DNA of 64,000 nt from an uncultured archaeon (GTDB lineage: Archaea; Thermoproteota; Bathyarchaeia; TCS64). Position numbers and translations under genes: made by a program. Below are positions 51,588 through 60,736 of this stretch, piece after piece. The notes under the pieces were generated by a model. That model did not search any database. It was not told the origin of the DNA and saw only the letters and a program-made list of their open reading frames with translations. Position 1 is the stretch's first letter. Every line of letters begins with the position of its first letter. The stretch covers positions 23,047 through 87,046 of the forward strand of contig CALIUM010000009.1 of the NCBI GenBank assembly GCA_938048735.1, in the 5' to 3' direction.

Positions 51588-52190
51588 ACCTTGAAGTATA
51601 ACGACCCTTAGAGAGTATATCTTTTAATGCCGTTATGCTCTCCAATAGGGAGGGGGTTTACATCTAATGGAATCTTTCTCAACTAATAGATGTGAACCAG
51701 CGTTAACTAAAAGGGATGAAGGGGTTTATGGTCGGATCCATTCTTAGGCGTTAAAATAGGATTCAGAACAACCCTCACATTCTCCTTTAAACATCCTCTA
51801 ACCATGTACTTTTAATCATGTAAAAATTGGTGGAAATCAGGACCATTCTACCTGTCTAATCAGTTCATCATCTCTGGTATATTGTGGTCTTGGGGGATTG
51901 TCTGACATCTAGGCTCAGCATTTCACCAAGCTTTGCATACGTTGGTTTCAGGATAAAAGTTTTCAGATTATAATTTTTGGACATTCTTTAAGTGATAGAT
52001 GTTTCAAGATTCATATGGTTTAATCGTGACTCTAATGTCCTATTTGTTAAAATCTATGAATCTCCATGGTTTGAGTTTTGACTATAGGTTTCACATGAAT
52101 CTGTAATGAGGGAGGAGCCCCGCCTACTTATTGTTGATGGGGGAGAAGAATCCAAAATCCTTTTAGATGCCGTTTTAGCTCCTCTTTGAG

Positions 52191-52382
52191 ATGGTTAAGG
52201 GTTCTCGTCCAAGTTGCATAGGGCTCTATGGCGTCGGTGACGAGTGTAGGGTGTGCGCCTGGAGGGATGAGTGTGCCGAGATAACCGAGGGGATAGAGTC
52301 TGCGGTGACGAGGAAGGGCACCCATGTAAGGATAGTGAGCAAGTATAAGGAGAAGAAGTTCAAGCCCAAAAAGATACCTTGA
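52191..52382 (+). CDS. Small Cys-containing basic protein, hypothetical
   Basis: 63 aa; SCIGLYGVGDECRVCAWRDEC cysteine cluster, Lys-rich C-terminus. Confidence 0.5.
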   Translation: MVKGSRPSCIGLYGVGDECRVCAWRDECAEITEGIESAVTRKGTHVRIVSKYKEKKFKPKKIP

Positions 52383-52392
52383 ATAAATTTCT

Positions 52393-52656
52393 TTGATTCT
52401 GAAAATAATGATGCAGAGAAAAACTGCAAAAAAAGATGAAAGCCACATTAAAATAATATATGAGATTTCAGGAATAGCTAAACAGGAGAGTGCGGGAGAG
52501 ATGAAGTATCCATTAAGTGAGATGATGATATCTGGAAATGTGTTTCAGGCTTTGAACAATATAATCGAGATAGGAAGGGAGGTCCGTCCAACGCTTAACA
52601 TGGCCTATGCATCTCCAATACTTATAGACAAAGTGAACATAATTTCAAAACAATAA
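52393..52656 (+). CDS. Hypothetical protein
   Basis: 87 aa; EMKYPLSEMMISGNVFQALNNIIEIGREVRPTLNMAYASPILIDKVNIISKQ, no recognised family. Confidence 0.4.
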   Translation: MILKIMMQRKTAKKDESHIKIIYEISGIAKQESAGEMKYPLSEMMISGNVFQALNNIIEIGREVRPTLNMAYASPILIDKVNIISKQ

Positions 52657-52718
52657 GCATGAAATCAATTTATGGAGCATATGGATGAAGAACCCATAAG
52701 ATCTATTGAAGTTGTATC

Positions 52719-53495
52719 CTACATCAAGTTTCTCTCCCTAAGCTTCCTGATGAGGGGTATCTCCGCTATCTCCTTCGAGAGCTCTTCCCACATAATTCCC
52801 TTTGGCCTCCTCCTCTCACCTCTGGTTCTTATGATCCTCACAGGCGTGGCTATATAGTCAACTGTAAAGTCATGCATCTCTAAAGGGGCATCATCAACTA
52901 ATTGAAGTTCGTGGACAGATGTAGCTATGGGGGTCTCCTCCTCAACCAGGCCAAGCTCCCTCAGGATGGCGTATTCAAGCTCGCTGTATCCACCCCCCTT
53001 CCCGATCCTCTCCCCCCTCTCTGTGACAGCCACCGAGCCGCAGACCAGGAGGTCGACTTTTGGGAGGTCTTCTAGATCAGCTTCAATCCCAAGCTGGAAG
53101 GCCCCTGAGATGGATGCAGCCCTATCATAAAGCCTCCGCGGGATCTTCTTGGGATCTAGGATCAGGAACTTCCCCCTCAACCTCGGGGAGGGCATCAATA
53201 GGGTCTTTCCAGCCTCTAGAACACCCCTCCTGACCATCATCTGTGGGGAGTCAGGGTTCACCTTAACCACCCTGGCCCTGGTGAACTCCTCCAGTTGGAG
53301 GATCCTCTTGGCAGCCACCTCAGCCCCTGAGAAGTTTGGGATCCTCCCATGAACAGGCCTAGGAAACCTCGCTACCCCCCTCTCCTCAAGGAGCCTCCAG
53401 ACCCTTTCCCTAACCTTCCTCTTTAATTCCGATGATGCGTTCATCTCATAACTCTTAGAGGATGTCCAACTAGAACCTTTTCCCTCTACATCCAA
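52719..53495 (-). CDS. 5-formyltetrahydrofolate cyclo-ligase-like (MTHFS-domain) protein
   Basis: RVVKVNPDSPQMMVRRGVLEAGKTLLMPSPRL, GKGGGYSELEYAILRELGLV, TSVHELQLVDDAPLEMHDFTVDYI. Confidence 0.85.
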   Translation of the reverse strand: MDVEGKGSSWTSSKSYEMNASSELKRKVRERVWRLLEERGVARFPRPVHGRIPNFSGAEVAAKRILQLEEFTRARVVKVNPDSPQMMVRRGVLEAGKTLLMPSPRLRGKFLILDPKKIPRRLYDRAASISGAFQLGIEADLEDLPKVDLLVCGSVAVTERGERIGKGGGYSELEYAILRELGLVEEETPIATSVHELQLVDDAPLEMHDFTVDYIATPVRIIRTRGERRRPKGIMWEELSKEIAEIPLIRKLRERNLM

Positions 53496-53700
53496 GCTCT
53501 TTTACAGAGAAAGGTTGGATAATTCTATAGAATATTCGAGCTCCCTACCAAGGGAGATAGATGAGTGGTGCTATTGCCTCGGGGACTCATAGTGTTTGAT
53601 ATCACCTCCGCCCTTGTGAGGTAGGGGCACTATCGGGAGGGGCACATCATATTCAGGGACTATCTGAGGCCTCACCTAAGGTTGCATAAGATTATGGCAG

Positions 53701-53729
53701 GTTAAAGAGGTGTAAGCCCCCTCTTTAAC
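53701..53729. other. Inverted repeat, 10-bp stem
   Basis: GTTAAAGAGG TGTAAGCCC CCTCTTTAAC. Confidence 0.6.
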
Positions 53730-54088
53730 AGCTAGGACAGGAGGAGCTATAATGATGAGGGAAAAATATATTTCATCGAGGAGGTCATCTCGAAGGCAAG
53801 AAGCTCAGCCAGGAGATAGAAGCACTTTAACATTGAATGCTCCGGGGTCATCTTCCGCACTAGCCTTTTCAAGCCTACTCCAATCTCATCCCCACATTTC
53901 AGGAAGCTGCATATCCAACTACCCCTTAACGGCGTTAGGGAAGATGATATTTAAGCGGTATTGGGAGATTTTCACGAATTTTAGAGGACAGTAGAACTGG
54001 GCTCTAGCTAGGCGCCCCCTGTCTCCATCTCCATTGGTTTGGGTGGTGAAGGTGTTACTCTTTTATTATTGGAGCATTTCTATTCATA

Positions 54089-55321
54089 TTGGTAGGATAC
54101 TGGTTGGTGACCGTCGCCATAATCGGTAAGACGAACGTGGGTAAGACGACCTTCTTCAACGCCGCCACCCTTCTAAACGCCGAGATATCCACCCACCCCT
54201 TCACCACGAGGGAGCCTAATGAGGGTGCAGCCTACATCTGTGACGTATGTGTCTGCAGGGAGCTGGGGGTTAAGGATAACCCTCAGAACTCCGCCTGTAT
54301 TGAGGGCTGGAGATACGCCCCAATAAGGCTCTTGGATCTTCCAGGCCTGATAAAGGACGCCTGGAGGGGGAGAGGCCTTGGAACCAGATTCCTCTCGGTC
54401 ATTGGGCAGGCGGACGCCCTGATCCACATAGTCGACGCCTCTGGCTCCGTCGACGAAGAGGGGAGGCTCACCAAGCCAGGGAGTGGGAACCCAGTCCAGG
54501 ATGTATTGGATATCGAGATGGAGGTGGAGAGGTGGATGGCTGACATCATCCTGAGGAATAGGCAGCTCATCGCCCGGGAGGCCTCCTCCTCTCCGCTTGA
54601 GGAGGCCTTGTCCAGGGTCCTCTCGGGTATAAAGGCAGCCCCCTCCCATGTTGAAAGAGCCTTAATTAAGGCGGATCTCTTGGACAGGCCCATAGAGCGC
54701 TGGGATATAGATGAGGCGATCAGATTCTCAGCTACCCTCCTCCCATTGATCAAGCCGATCCTAATAGTTGCGAACAAGATGGACCTGCCCACGGCGGAGG
54801 AGAACCTCGAGATGCTCATCAGCTTCTTCAACGATAGGCTCGTGGCACCATGCTCGGCAGAGGCGGAGCTTATCCTGAGGAGGGCTGAGAAGATGGGGCT
54901 CCTCCACTATACGCCGGGGCAGGAGAAGTTCATCTTGAGGGAGGAGGCCCGACTCACACCTGAGCAGTGGAGGGCCTTAGACTATGTAGAGAAGAGAGTG
55001 ATGGCCAGGTGGCTCAGGACCGGTATCCAGCAGGCCCTGAACACCGTGGTCTTCAAGCTCCTCAGGATGAACATGGTCTACCCAGTCGCGGATGAGGCGA
55101 GGTACTCAGACAACCATGGCAACATCCTGCCCGATGTCCACCTAATGCCCGATGGCTCGACACCCTTGGATCTAGCCAGAACCGTACACACGAGGCTGGC
55201 TGAGAGCTACATCATGGCCATAGACGCCAAGACGGGCATGCGCCTGCCAAAAGAGTACAACCTTAGACACAGGGACGTGATTAAGATAGTCACCCAGCCA
55301 AGGGCCAAGCCCAAGAAATAG
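54089..55321 (+). CDS. YchF/Obg-type GTP-binding protein with C-terminal TGS-like region
   Basis: IIGKTNVGKTTFFNAATL, RLLDLPGLIKDAWRGRGLGTRFL, NKMD, C-terminal RLPKEYNLRHRDVIKIV. Confidence 0.94.
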   Translation: MVGYWLVTVAIIGKTNVGKTTFFNAATLLNAEISTHPFTTREPNEGAAYICDVCVCRELGVKDNPQNSACIEGWRYAPIRLLDLPGLIKDAWRGRGLGTRFLSVIGQADALIHIVDASGSVDEEGRLTKPGSGNPVQDVLDIEMEVERWMADIILRNRQLIAREASSSPLEEALSRVLSGIKAAPSHVERALIKADLLDRPIERWDIDEAIRFSATLLPLIKPILIVANKMDLPTAEENLEMLISFFNDRLVAPCSAEAELILRRAEKMGLLHYTPGQEKFILREEARLTPEQWRALDYVEKRVMARWLRTGIQQALNTVVFKLLRMNMVYPVADEARYSDNHGNILPDVHLMPDGSTPLDLARTVHTRLAESYIMAIDAKTGMRLPKEYNLRHRDVIKIVTQPRAKPKK

Positions 55322-55442
55322 ATCTCGCTCCAGAGGAAAAAGAATTAATCTCTATTTAGGTTTCAAAGGTTGATTTGATAAACATTGTCCAGTTCAGACT
55401 AACCCTTAATTAGGATGGCCCTCAATCAATATCTGATGGACC

Positions 55443-55922
55443 ATGAGCTTTATGATACCAGAGGATAAGATTATGCTCCGTGAGGTCGCCCACCTCTGCA
55501 TAGTCGTGAGGGATGTGGAGAGAACCGCAAGAGCCTTCGCAGAGAGGTTTGGGATAGGCCCCTTCAGGATAAGGGTGCTCCACACCCCTAAGTCTAGGGG
55601 GAGCGTCCAGGGGGAGCCCGCGGAGTACACAATAAAATTCGGCTTCGCGAGGCTTGGACCCATAACTCTAGAGCTCGCCCAGCCCCTAGAGGGGAGAACA
55701 ATACTCCAGGAGTTTCTGGAGGAGCATGGGGAGGGGATCCACCATATTGGTCTCCCAGCCTCAACACCATTTGAGGCAGAGCTGGAGAAATGGAGGAGAC
55801 AGGGGATACAACCCCTCCAATCGAGCAGGATGGAGGATCCAGAGGAAGGGTGGGCCTACATGGACACACACAACCTAGTTGGATGCATATTGGAGATATT
55901 ATGCTTCAAAAGATATCAATAA
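55443..55922 (+). CDS. Glyoxalase/VOC superfamily, methylmalonyl-CoA epimerase-like
   Basis: VAHLCIVVRDVERTARAFAERFGIGPF, EHGEGIHHIGL; ORF extends to end in CILEILC. Confidence 0.82.
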   Translation: MSFMIPEDKIMLREVAHLCIVVRDVERTARAFAERFGIGPFRIRVLHTPKSRGSVQGEPAEYTIKFGFARLGPITLELAQPLEGRTILQEFLEEHGEGIHHIGLPASTPFEAELEKWRRQGIQPLQSSRMEDPEEGWAYMDTHNLVGCILEILCFKRYQ

Positions 55923-56052
55923 AGAAAAGATATCAATTAAAGATGAGCCACCACATGAGCCATGTCTTTATTCCATCCCATCCCTCTATTAAACATTTTA
56001 AGAGGTGCTTAGGGTAGAACCTTTAAATCGCGGTGAGGAATCTTTACCATTG

Positions 56053-56154
56053 GCCGGGGTCTCCTAGTGGTATGGAGCAAACCTTTCTAGGGGCTCAGGC
56101 CTGGAGAGCTTGTGACCCGTGAGGGTCGCGTGGGTTCGAATCCCACCCCCGGCG
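56053..56154 (+). tRNA. tRNA-Ser(GGA), class II, with ~18-19 nt insertion upstream of the anticodon arm; CCA not encoded
   Basis: GCCGGGG/CCCCGGC acceptor, anticodon arm CAGGC-CTGGAGA-GCTTG, variable arm GACCC-GTGA-GGGTC, T arm GTGGGTTCGAATCCCAC. Confidence 0.85.
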
Positions 56155-56206
56155 CTCCAGCTGAATCCACTTTATGGATGGGTTAGCTGGCATTACCTGC
56201 TCTTCC

Positions 56207-56352
56207 TAACTTAAGCCTATTAGCGCATCTTCAGGGTCTATTGCTTTACTCTCTCTTATTTCTCTTATTCCGGTGTAAGCTTTGTCCGTAGAGAAGATTG
56301 CTCCATCATGCAGGATTGTTGTTGCTGCATGCAGTGAGTCGAAGTATATCAG
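56207..56352 (-). pseudogene. C-terminal fragment of a PIN-domain VapC toxin
   Basis: Minus-strand reading EKYQLIYFDSLHAATTILHDGAIFSTDKAYTGIREIRESKAIDPEDALIGLS*. Confidence 0.5.
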
Positions 56353-56403
56353 CTGATACTTCTCCTGAGGCTCATGGCTTCCAGAATTGCCTGAGAGTTT
56401 AGA

Positions 56404-56586
56404 ATGCTTGAAAGCCTTTGTAAAAGACTAAACACACTCACCCTTGACGAGGTCATATGTCTACTTATCATGCAGCAGCGCAGACAAAGGCTTGAGGAGG
56501 TGTTTGAGGTAGATAGAGGGAGGATAAAGCCATTCTCGGAGAAAGACTGGGGTGAGGACCGTAATCGACACCTATACATGGATTGA
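56404..56586 (+). CDS. VapB-like antitoxin
   Basis: LTLDEVICLLIMQQRRQRLEEVFEVDRGRIKPFSEKDWGEDRN; overlaps start of PIN-domain reading frame. Confidence 0.55.
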   Translation: MLESLCKRLNTLTLDEVICLLIMQQRRQRLEEVFEVDRGRIKPFSEKDWGEDRNRHLYMD

Positions 56587-56949
56587 AATATTCATCAGAA
56601 GTAAAAGCGGCGAAAAAGTAAGGAGATTATACAAAAAGCTGAAGAAGTATATACACCTGACATCGTCATAGCTGAAATAGCTTGCAAATATTTAAGAGAA
56701 GGAGTAGAAGAGCAGAAAATTCTTGAACGCTTAAAGGCAATCGAGGAATCTTCAGAGATAGTTCCCATAGACAAAAATATAACCCTTGAAGCTGCAAGAT
56801 GCTATATGGACCTCATAGAAAAGGCTGGACTAGAAAGGCTCAGAAATCCAAGTCTATTCGATGCAATAATACTGGCAACATCAAAAGCTCTTGGTGCAAG
56901 ACTAATCATAGGAGACGAGCATTTCGAAGGAACAAGCGAAATAATATGA
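56552..56949 (+). pseudogene. VapC PIN-domain toxin, GTG start, one frameshift
   Basis: VRTVIDTYTWIEIFIRSKSGEKVRRLYKK then shifted EEVYTPDIVIAEIACKYLREGVEEQKILERLKAIEESSEIVPIDKNITLEAARCYMDLIEKAGLERLRNPSLFDAIILATSKALGARLIIGDEHFEGTSEII*. Confidence 0.78.
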
Positions 56950-57107
56950 GTTGAGTCCCAGATCCTAAACAATTAACCTTTCCATGGCGCCTCCACCAAG
57001 CCTAAGGAGTTAAGCGCTTCATGGATCTCTGAATAGAAACGCTCAGGAGAGAGGACCTTTTCAGGGATAAGGGAGTTCCAGATAATAATAGAAAACCATA
57101 CTACTAC

Positions 57108-57301
57108 AGGGCGTTTCAGGGTCTAATGGTTAGCCTGGGGTAGCTTGGCGAAGGTTTGGTTTCTATATTCTCTACGGAGAATATGCGGGGAGGAAGGGAA
57201 GCCAATAGCAGGGTGGCTATTGATAGATTCTAAAACTGGGTATGAGAAAAGGCCCAGTCTTGTGGAACCGAGGTTCTCCCGATTTCAGTCGTGAGGGCGC
57301 C
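57108..57301. ncRNA. Candidate structured RNA or leader with four consecutive hairpins, unassigned
   Basis: ATATTCTC-TACG-GAGAATAT (57165-57184), CAATAGC-AGGGTG-GCTATTG (57203-57222), ACTGGG...CCCAGT (57235-57258), GAAC-CGAG-GTTC (57265-57276); no ORF. Confidence 0.4.
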
Positions 57302-57316
57302 GATCCGAGTTCATGT

Positions 57317-57330
57317 GTAACTATAGTTAC
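57317..57330. promoter_or_regulatory. Perfect 14-bp palindrome, candidate operator upstream of the leu-type operon
   Basis: GTAACTATAGTTAC followed by an AT-rich TATA-like stretch (AAAATGATTATATG) just before the first CDS. Confidence 0.5.
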
Positions 57331-57363
57331 TCAAAATGATTATATGAGCTGGATGGGTTAGGG

Positions 57364-58911
57364 TTGGGTAATTTTAGGTGCATGGGTTTGGAGGGGAGGT
57401 TTTACCTAAGCAACTATATTGGAGGGCAGGGTGTGAGGCCTCCTGAGAGGGTTTACATCTTCGACACCACGTTGAGGGATGGGGAGCAGACCCCCGGTGT
57501 CGCATACACCGTCGAGGAGAAGGTGATGATCGCTAGGCAGCTGGACAAGCTTGGGGTCGACGTAATAGAGGCCGGCTTCCCAATAACATCGCCAGGTGAG
57601 GCTGAGGCTGTGAAGAGGATCGCCGGGGAGGGCTTGGAGGCGAGGATCTGCGCCCTCGCCAGGCCGATCAAGGGGGAGATAGACCGGGTGCTTGCATGCG
57701 ATGTCGATTATATCCACATCTTCATAGCCACCTCAGACATCCACTTGGAGCACAAGCTGAAGATGAAGAGGGAGGAGGTCCTCGGGCAGGCTGTTGAGGG
57801 GGTGGAGTACGCAAAGGAGCATGGATTGTATGTAGAGTTCTCACCAGAGGACGCGACCAGGACTGAGATTCAATTTCTTAAGGAGGTCTGCAACGCCGTC
57901 TGTGAGGCGGGTGCCGACAAGATAAACCTCCCGGACACAGTTGGGGTCTTGACGCCGAGAACCACCTACGAGTTCTTCAGGGAGATGAAGTCTTCAGTTA
58001 AGGTTCCCCTAAGCGCCCACGCCCACAATGACTTCGGATTGGCTACGGCGAACACCCTGGCCGCGGTCGAGGCCGGAGCCGAACAGGTTCATGTATGCGT
58101 GAACGGATTGGGAGAGAGAGCTGGGAACGCCTCCTTGGAGCAGGTGGTCATAGCCCTCTTAGCCCAGTACAATGTGAAGACCCGCATAAGGACCCAATGG
58201 ATATCTGAGACCTCAGACCTTGTCCAGAGGCTGAGCGGGGTCTACCTACCTCCCACCGCACCTATAGTAGGAGATAACGCCTTCACCCATGAGTCAGGCA
58301 TCCACGTCCATGGGATCTTGAGGCATCCAGGCACCTACGAACCCCTAACACCTGAACTCGTCGGGAGGAGCCGTAGGATCGTCGCGGGTAAGCACACAGG
58401 CAGGCACGCGATAGAGGCCATGCTCAGGGAGATGGGCCTCAACCCCAACTCGGACCAGCTCAGGGCCATATCGGAGGAGGTTAAAAGGCTTGGGGATATG
58501 GGGAAGAAGGTCTCAGATGCCGACCTCTACGCCATAGCCAGGAATATCATGGAGGTAAAGGGGGAGGAGAGGGTTAAGCTCAAGCAGCTCCTTGTGGTGA
58601 CGGGGAACACGGTGACCCCCACCGCGACCGTTACCCTGCTGGTAGATGGAAAGGAGTTAATAGGCTCGGGGATAGGGAACGGCCCGATAGACGCGGCCGT
58701 AAACGCCATTAGGAAGGTAGTCAACGGGTTCGCCGACATCAGCCTTGAGAGGTTCTTCATGAAGGCGATAACCGGGGGGACAGATGCCATAGCCGAGGTG
58801 ATGGTCCTACTGAGAAGGGGGGAGAGGAGCGTAACCTCCACGGGTGTGAACGGGGACACGGTTATGGCAAGCGTCGAAGCCATCCTGAAAGGGATGAACA
58901 GGCTCCTATAA
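57364..58911 (+). CDS. leuA: 2-isopropylmalate synthase / citramalate or homocitrate synthase family (start uncertain)
   Basis: IFDTTLRDGEQTPGVAYTVEEK, LSAHAHNDFGLATANTLAAVEAGAEQVHVCVNGLGERAGNASLEQVV, C-terminal regulatory domain. Confidence 0.92.
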   Translation: MGNFRCMGLEGRFYLSNYIGGQGVRPPERVYIFDTTLRDGEQTPGVAYTVEEKVMIARQLDKLGVDVIEAGFPITSPGEAEAVKRIAGEGLEARICALARPIKGEIDRVLACDVDYIHIFIATSDIHLEHKLKMKREEVLGQAVEGVEYAKEHGLYVEFSPEDATRTEIQFLKEVCNAVCEAGADKINLPDTVGVLTPRTTYEFFREMKSSVKVPLSAHAHNDFGLATANTLAAVEAGAEQVHVCVNGLGERAGNASLEQVVIALLAQYNVKTRIRTQWISETSDLVQRLSGVYLPPTAPIVGDNAFTHESGIHVHGILRHPGTYEPLTPELVGRSRRIVAGKHTGRHAIEAMLREMGLNPNSDQLRAISEEVKRLGDMGKKVSDADLYAIARNIMEVKGEERVKLKQLLVVTGNTVTPTATVTLLVDGKELIGSGIGNGPIDAAVNAIRKVVNGFADISLERFFMKAITGGTDAIAEVMVLLRRGERSVTSTGVNGDTVMASVEAILKGMNRLL

Positions 58912-58925
58912 AACGCCGAGGATCA

Positions 58926-60227
58926 GTGAGAAGGAAAGGACCGGAGAAAGGGGCGGGAGGAATGGGGCGGACGATCTCGGAGAAGATACTCGCCCGCGCC
59001 TCAGGATTGGAGGAGGCCGAAGCGGGGGAGATCGTTAAGGCAAGGGTAGACGTTGCATTAATCCCGGACCTGACGGCCATCCTCTCCTTCAAGGCGATGA
59101 GGGAGACCGGAATAGATAAGGTTTGGGACCCCGAGAGGGTCTTTCTCTTCCTCGACCATGTTGCCCCGGCCTCATCTATAAGGGCTGCAGCCATCCATAA
59201 AGAGGTGAGGAGGATAGCCCAGGAGCAGGGAATAAGAAACCTCTACGACGTGGATGCCGGGGTCTGCCACCAAGTCCTAGCCGAGGAGGGACATGTTAGG
59301 CCCGGCATGGTGGTCGTGGGGGCAGACTCCCACACATGCACCCATGGAGCCCTTGGGGCCTTCGCAACCGGCTTAGGCTCAACCGACATTGGGGTGGTAC
59401 TGGCCACGGGGAAGACCTGGCTCAGGGTGCCAGAGACCATAAGGATAAACGTTGAAGGAGACTTTCCCTCCATGGTCACCCCGAAGGACTTAATTCTTAA
59501 GATAATAGGGGAGCTAGGGGTTGAGGGGGCAAGCTACAAGGCTGTGGAGTACTCCGGGGGCACGATCAGGAGATTGGGGGTCTCAGGGAGGATGACCATA
59601 TGCAACATGACCGTGGAGATGGGGGGCAAAACAGGCATAGTCGAGCCCGACGCTGAGACTGCAAAATACCTCAATGAGCGAGAATTGGAGACCTTGGGAT
59701 GGATTAAGAGCGATCCCGACGCGGAGTATGAGAGGATCTACAGTTTCGAGGTGGACGAGCTTGAGCCCCAGGTCTCATGTCCAGACGAGGTGGACAACGT
59801 TAAGCCCATAGGAGAGGTAGAGGGAACCCCCATAGACCAGGTCTTCATAGGCTCATGCACAAATGGAAGGATCGAGGACCTCGAGGCTGCAGCCTCCATC
59901 CTGAGGGGCAGAAGGGTCAAAAGGGGGGTCAGGCTGATCGTGGTACCAGCCTCCAGAGAGGTATACAGAAAGGCCTTGAGAGCGGGCATCCTAGAGGCCT
60001 TAGCCGAGGCAGGGGCATTGATCTGCAACCCATCCTGCGGCCCCTGCTTTGGAGGCCACATAGGGATCTTGGCGGATGGAGAGGTAGGCCTCGCCACCTC
60101 CAACAGAAACTTCAAGGGGAGGCAGGGAAGCCCTGAGGCGAGGGTCTACCTGGCTTCTCCATATGTCGCGGCCGCCTCAGCCTTGAAGGGAGCCATAACA
60201 GACCCTAGAGAGGTGCAGGAAGCTTGA
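58926..60227 (+). CDS. leuC: 3-isopropylmalate dehydratase/homoaconitase large subunit
   Basis: VVGADSHTCTHGALGAFATGLGSTD, FIGSCTNGRIEDLEAAASIL, CNPSCGPCFGGHIGIL. Confidence 0.95.
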   Translation: MRRKGPEKGAGGMGRTISEKILARASGLEEAEAGEIVKARVDVALIPDLTAILSFKAMRETGIDKVWDPERVFLFLDHVAPASSIRAAAIHKEVRRIAQEQGIRNLYDVDAGVCHQVLAEEGHVRPGMVVVGADSHTCTHGALGAFATGLGSTDIGVVLATGKTWLRVPETIRINVEGDFPSMVTPKDLILKIIGELGVEGASYKAVEYSGGTIRRLGVSGRMTICNMTVEMGGKTGIVEPDAETAKYLNERELETLGWIKSDPDAEYERIYSFEVDELEPQVSCPDEVDNVKPIGEVEGTPIDQVFIGSCTNGRIEDLEAAASILRGRRVKRGVRLIVVPASREVYRKALRAGILEALAEAGALICNPSCGPCFGGHIGILADGEVGLATSNRNFKGRQGSPEARVYLASPYVAAASALKGAITDPREVQEA

Positions 60228-60736
60228 TCATAGCCGGTAGAGCCTGGAGGTTCGGAGACGATGTGAATACCGATCTGATACTGCCAGGTAGATATCTTGA
60301 GCTCACAGACCCCGAGGAGATGGCTAGACACGCGATGGAGGGGGTTCTCCCATCCTTCTCCGAGAGGGTTAAACCGGGCGACATCATCGTGGCTGGGAGG
60401 AACTTCGGATGCGGCTCTAGCAGGGAGCACGCCCCCCTTGCACTTAAACACGCCGGCGTGGGGGCCATCGTAGCAGAGTCCTTCGCCAGGATCTTCTATA
60501 GGAACTGCATCAACATAGGCCTCCCAGCTCTCCAATGCCATAGGATCTCATCTGAGGTGATGGATGGTGACGACTTGGAGATCGACTTGAATAGGGGAAC
60601 CCTCAAGAACCTGAGAACCGGCGTGCGGCTCCAGTTCACCCCCCTACCCAACTTCATAGTTAAGATAATAACCGAGGGGGGCCTTACATGGTACTTGAGG
60701 ATGCACATGGAGGAATGGATTGATGAGGAGATATAG
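60224..60736 (+). CDS. leuD: 3-isopropylmalate dehydratase/homoaconitase small subunit
   Basis: GDDVNTDLILPGRYL, VAGRNFGCGSSREHAPLALKHAGV. Confidence 0.95.
   Translation: MIIAGRAWRFGDDVNTDLILPGRYLELTDPEEMARHAMEGVLPSFSERVKPGDIIVAGRNFGCGSSREHAPLALKHAGVGAIVAESFARIFYRNCINIGLPALQCHRISSEVMDGDDLEIDLNRGTLKNLRTGVRLQFTPLPNFIVKIITEGGLTWYLRMHMEEWIDEEI

Noticed and set aside
57108-57301. Assignment of the multi-hairpin element as RNase P RNA or SRP RNA
   Set aside because: A GGGGAGGAAGGGA stretch is vaguely CR-I-like, but ACAGAA/GCUUA-type CR-IV/V and the SRP GGAAGGGAGCA motif with its partner loop are missing
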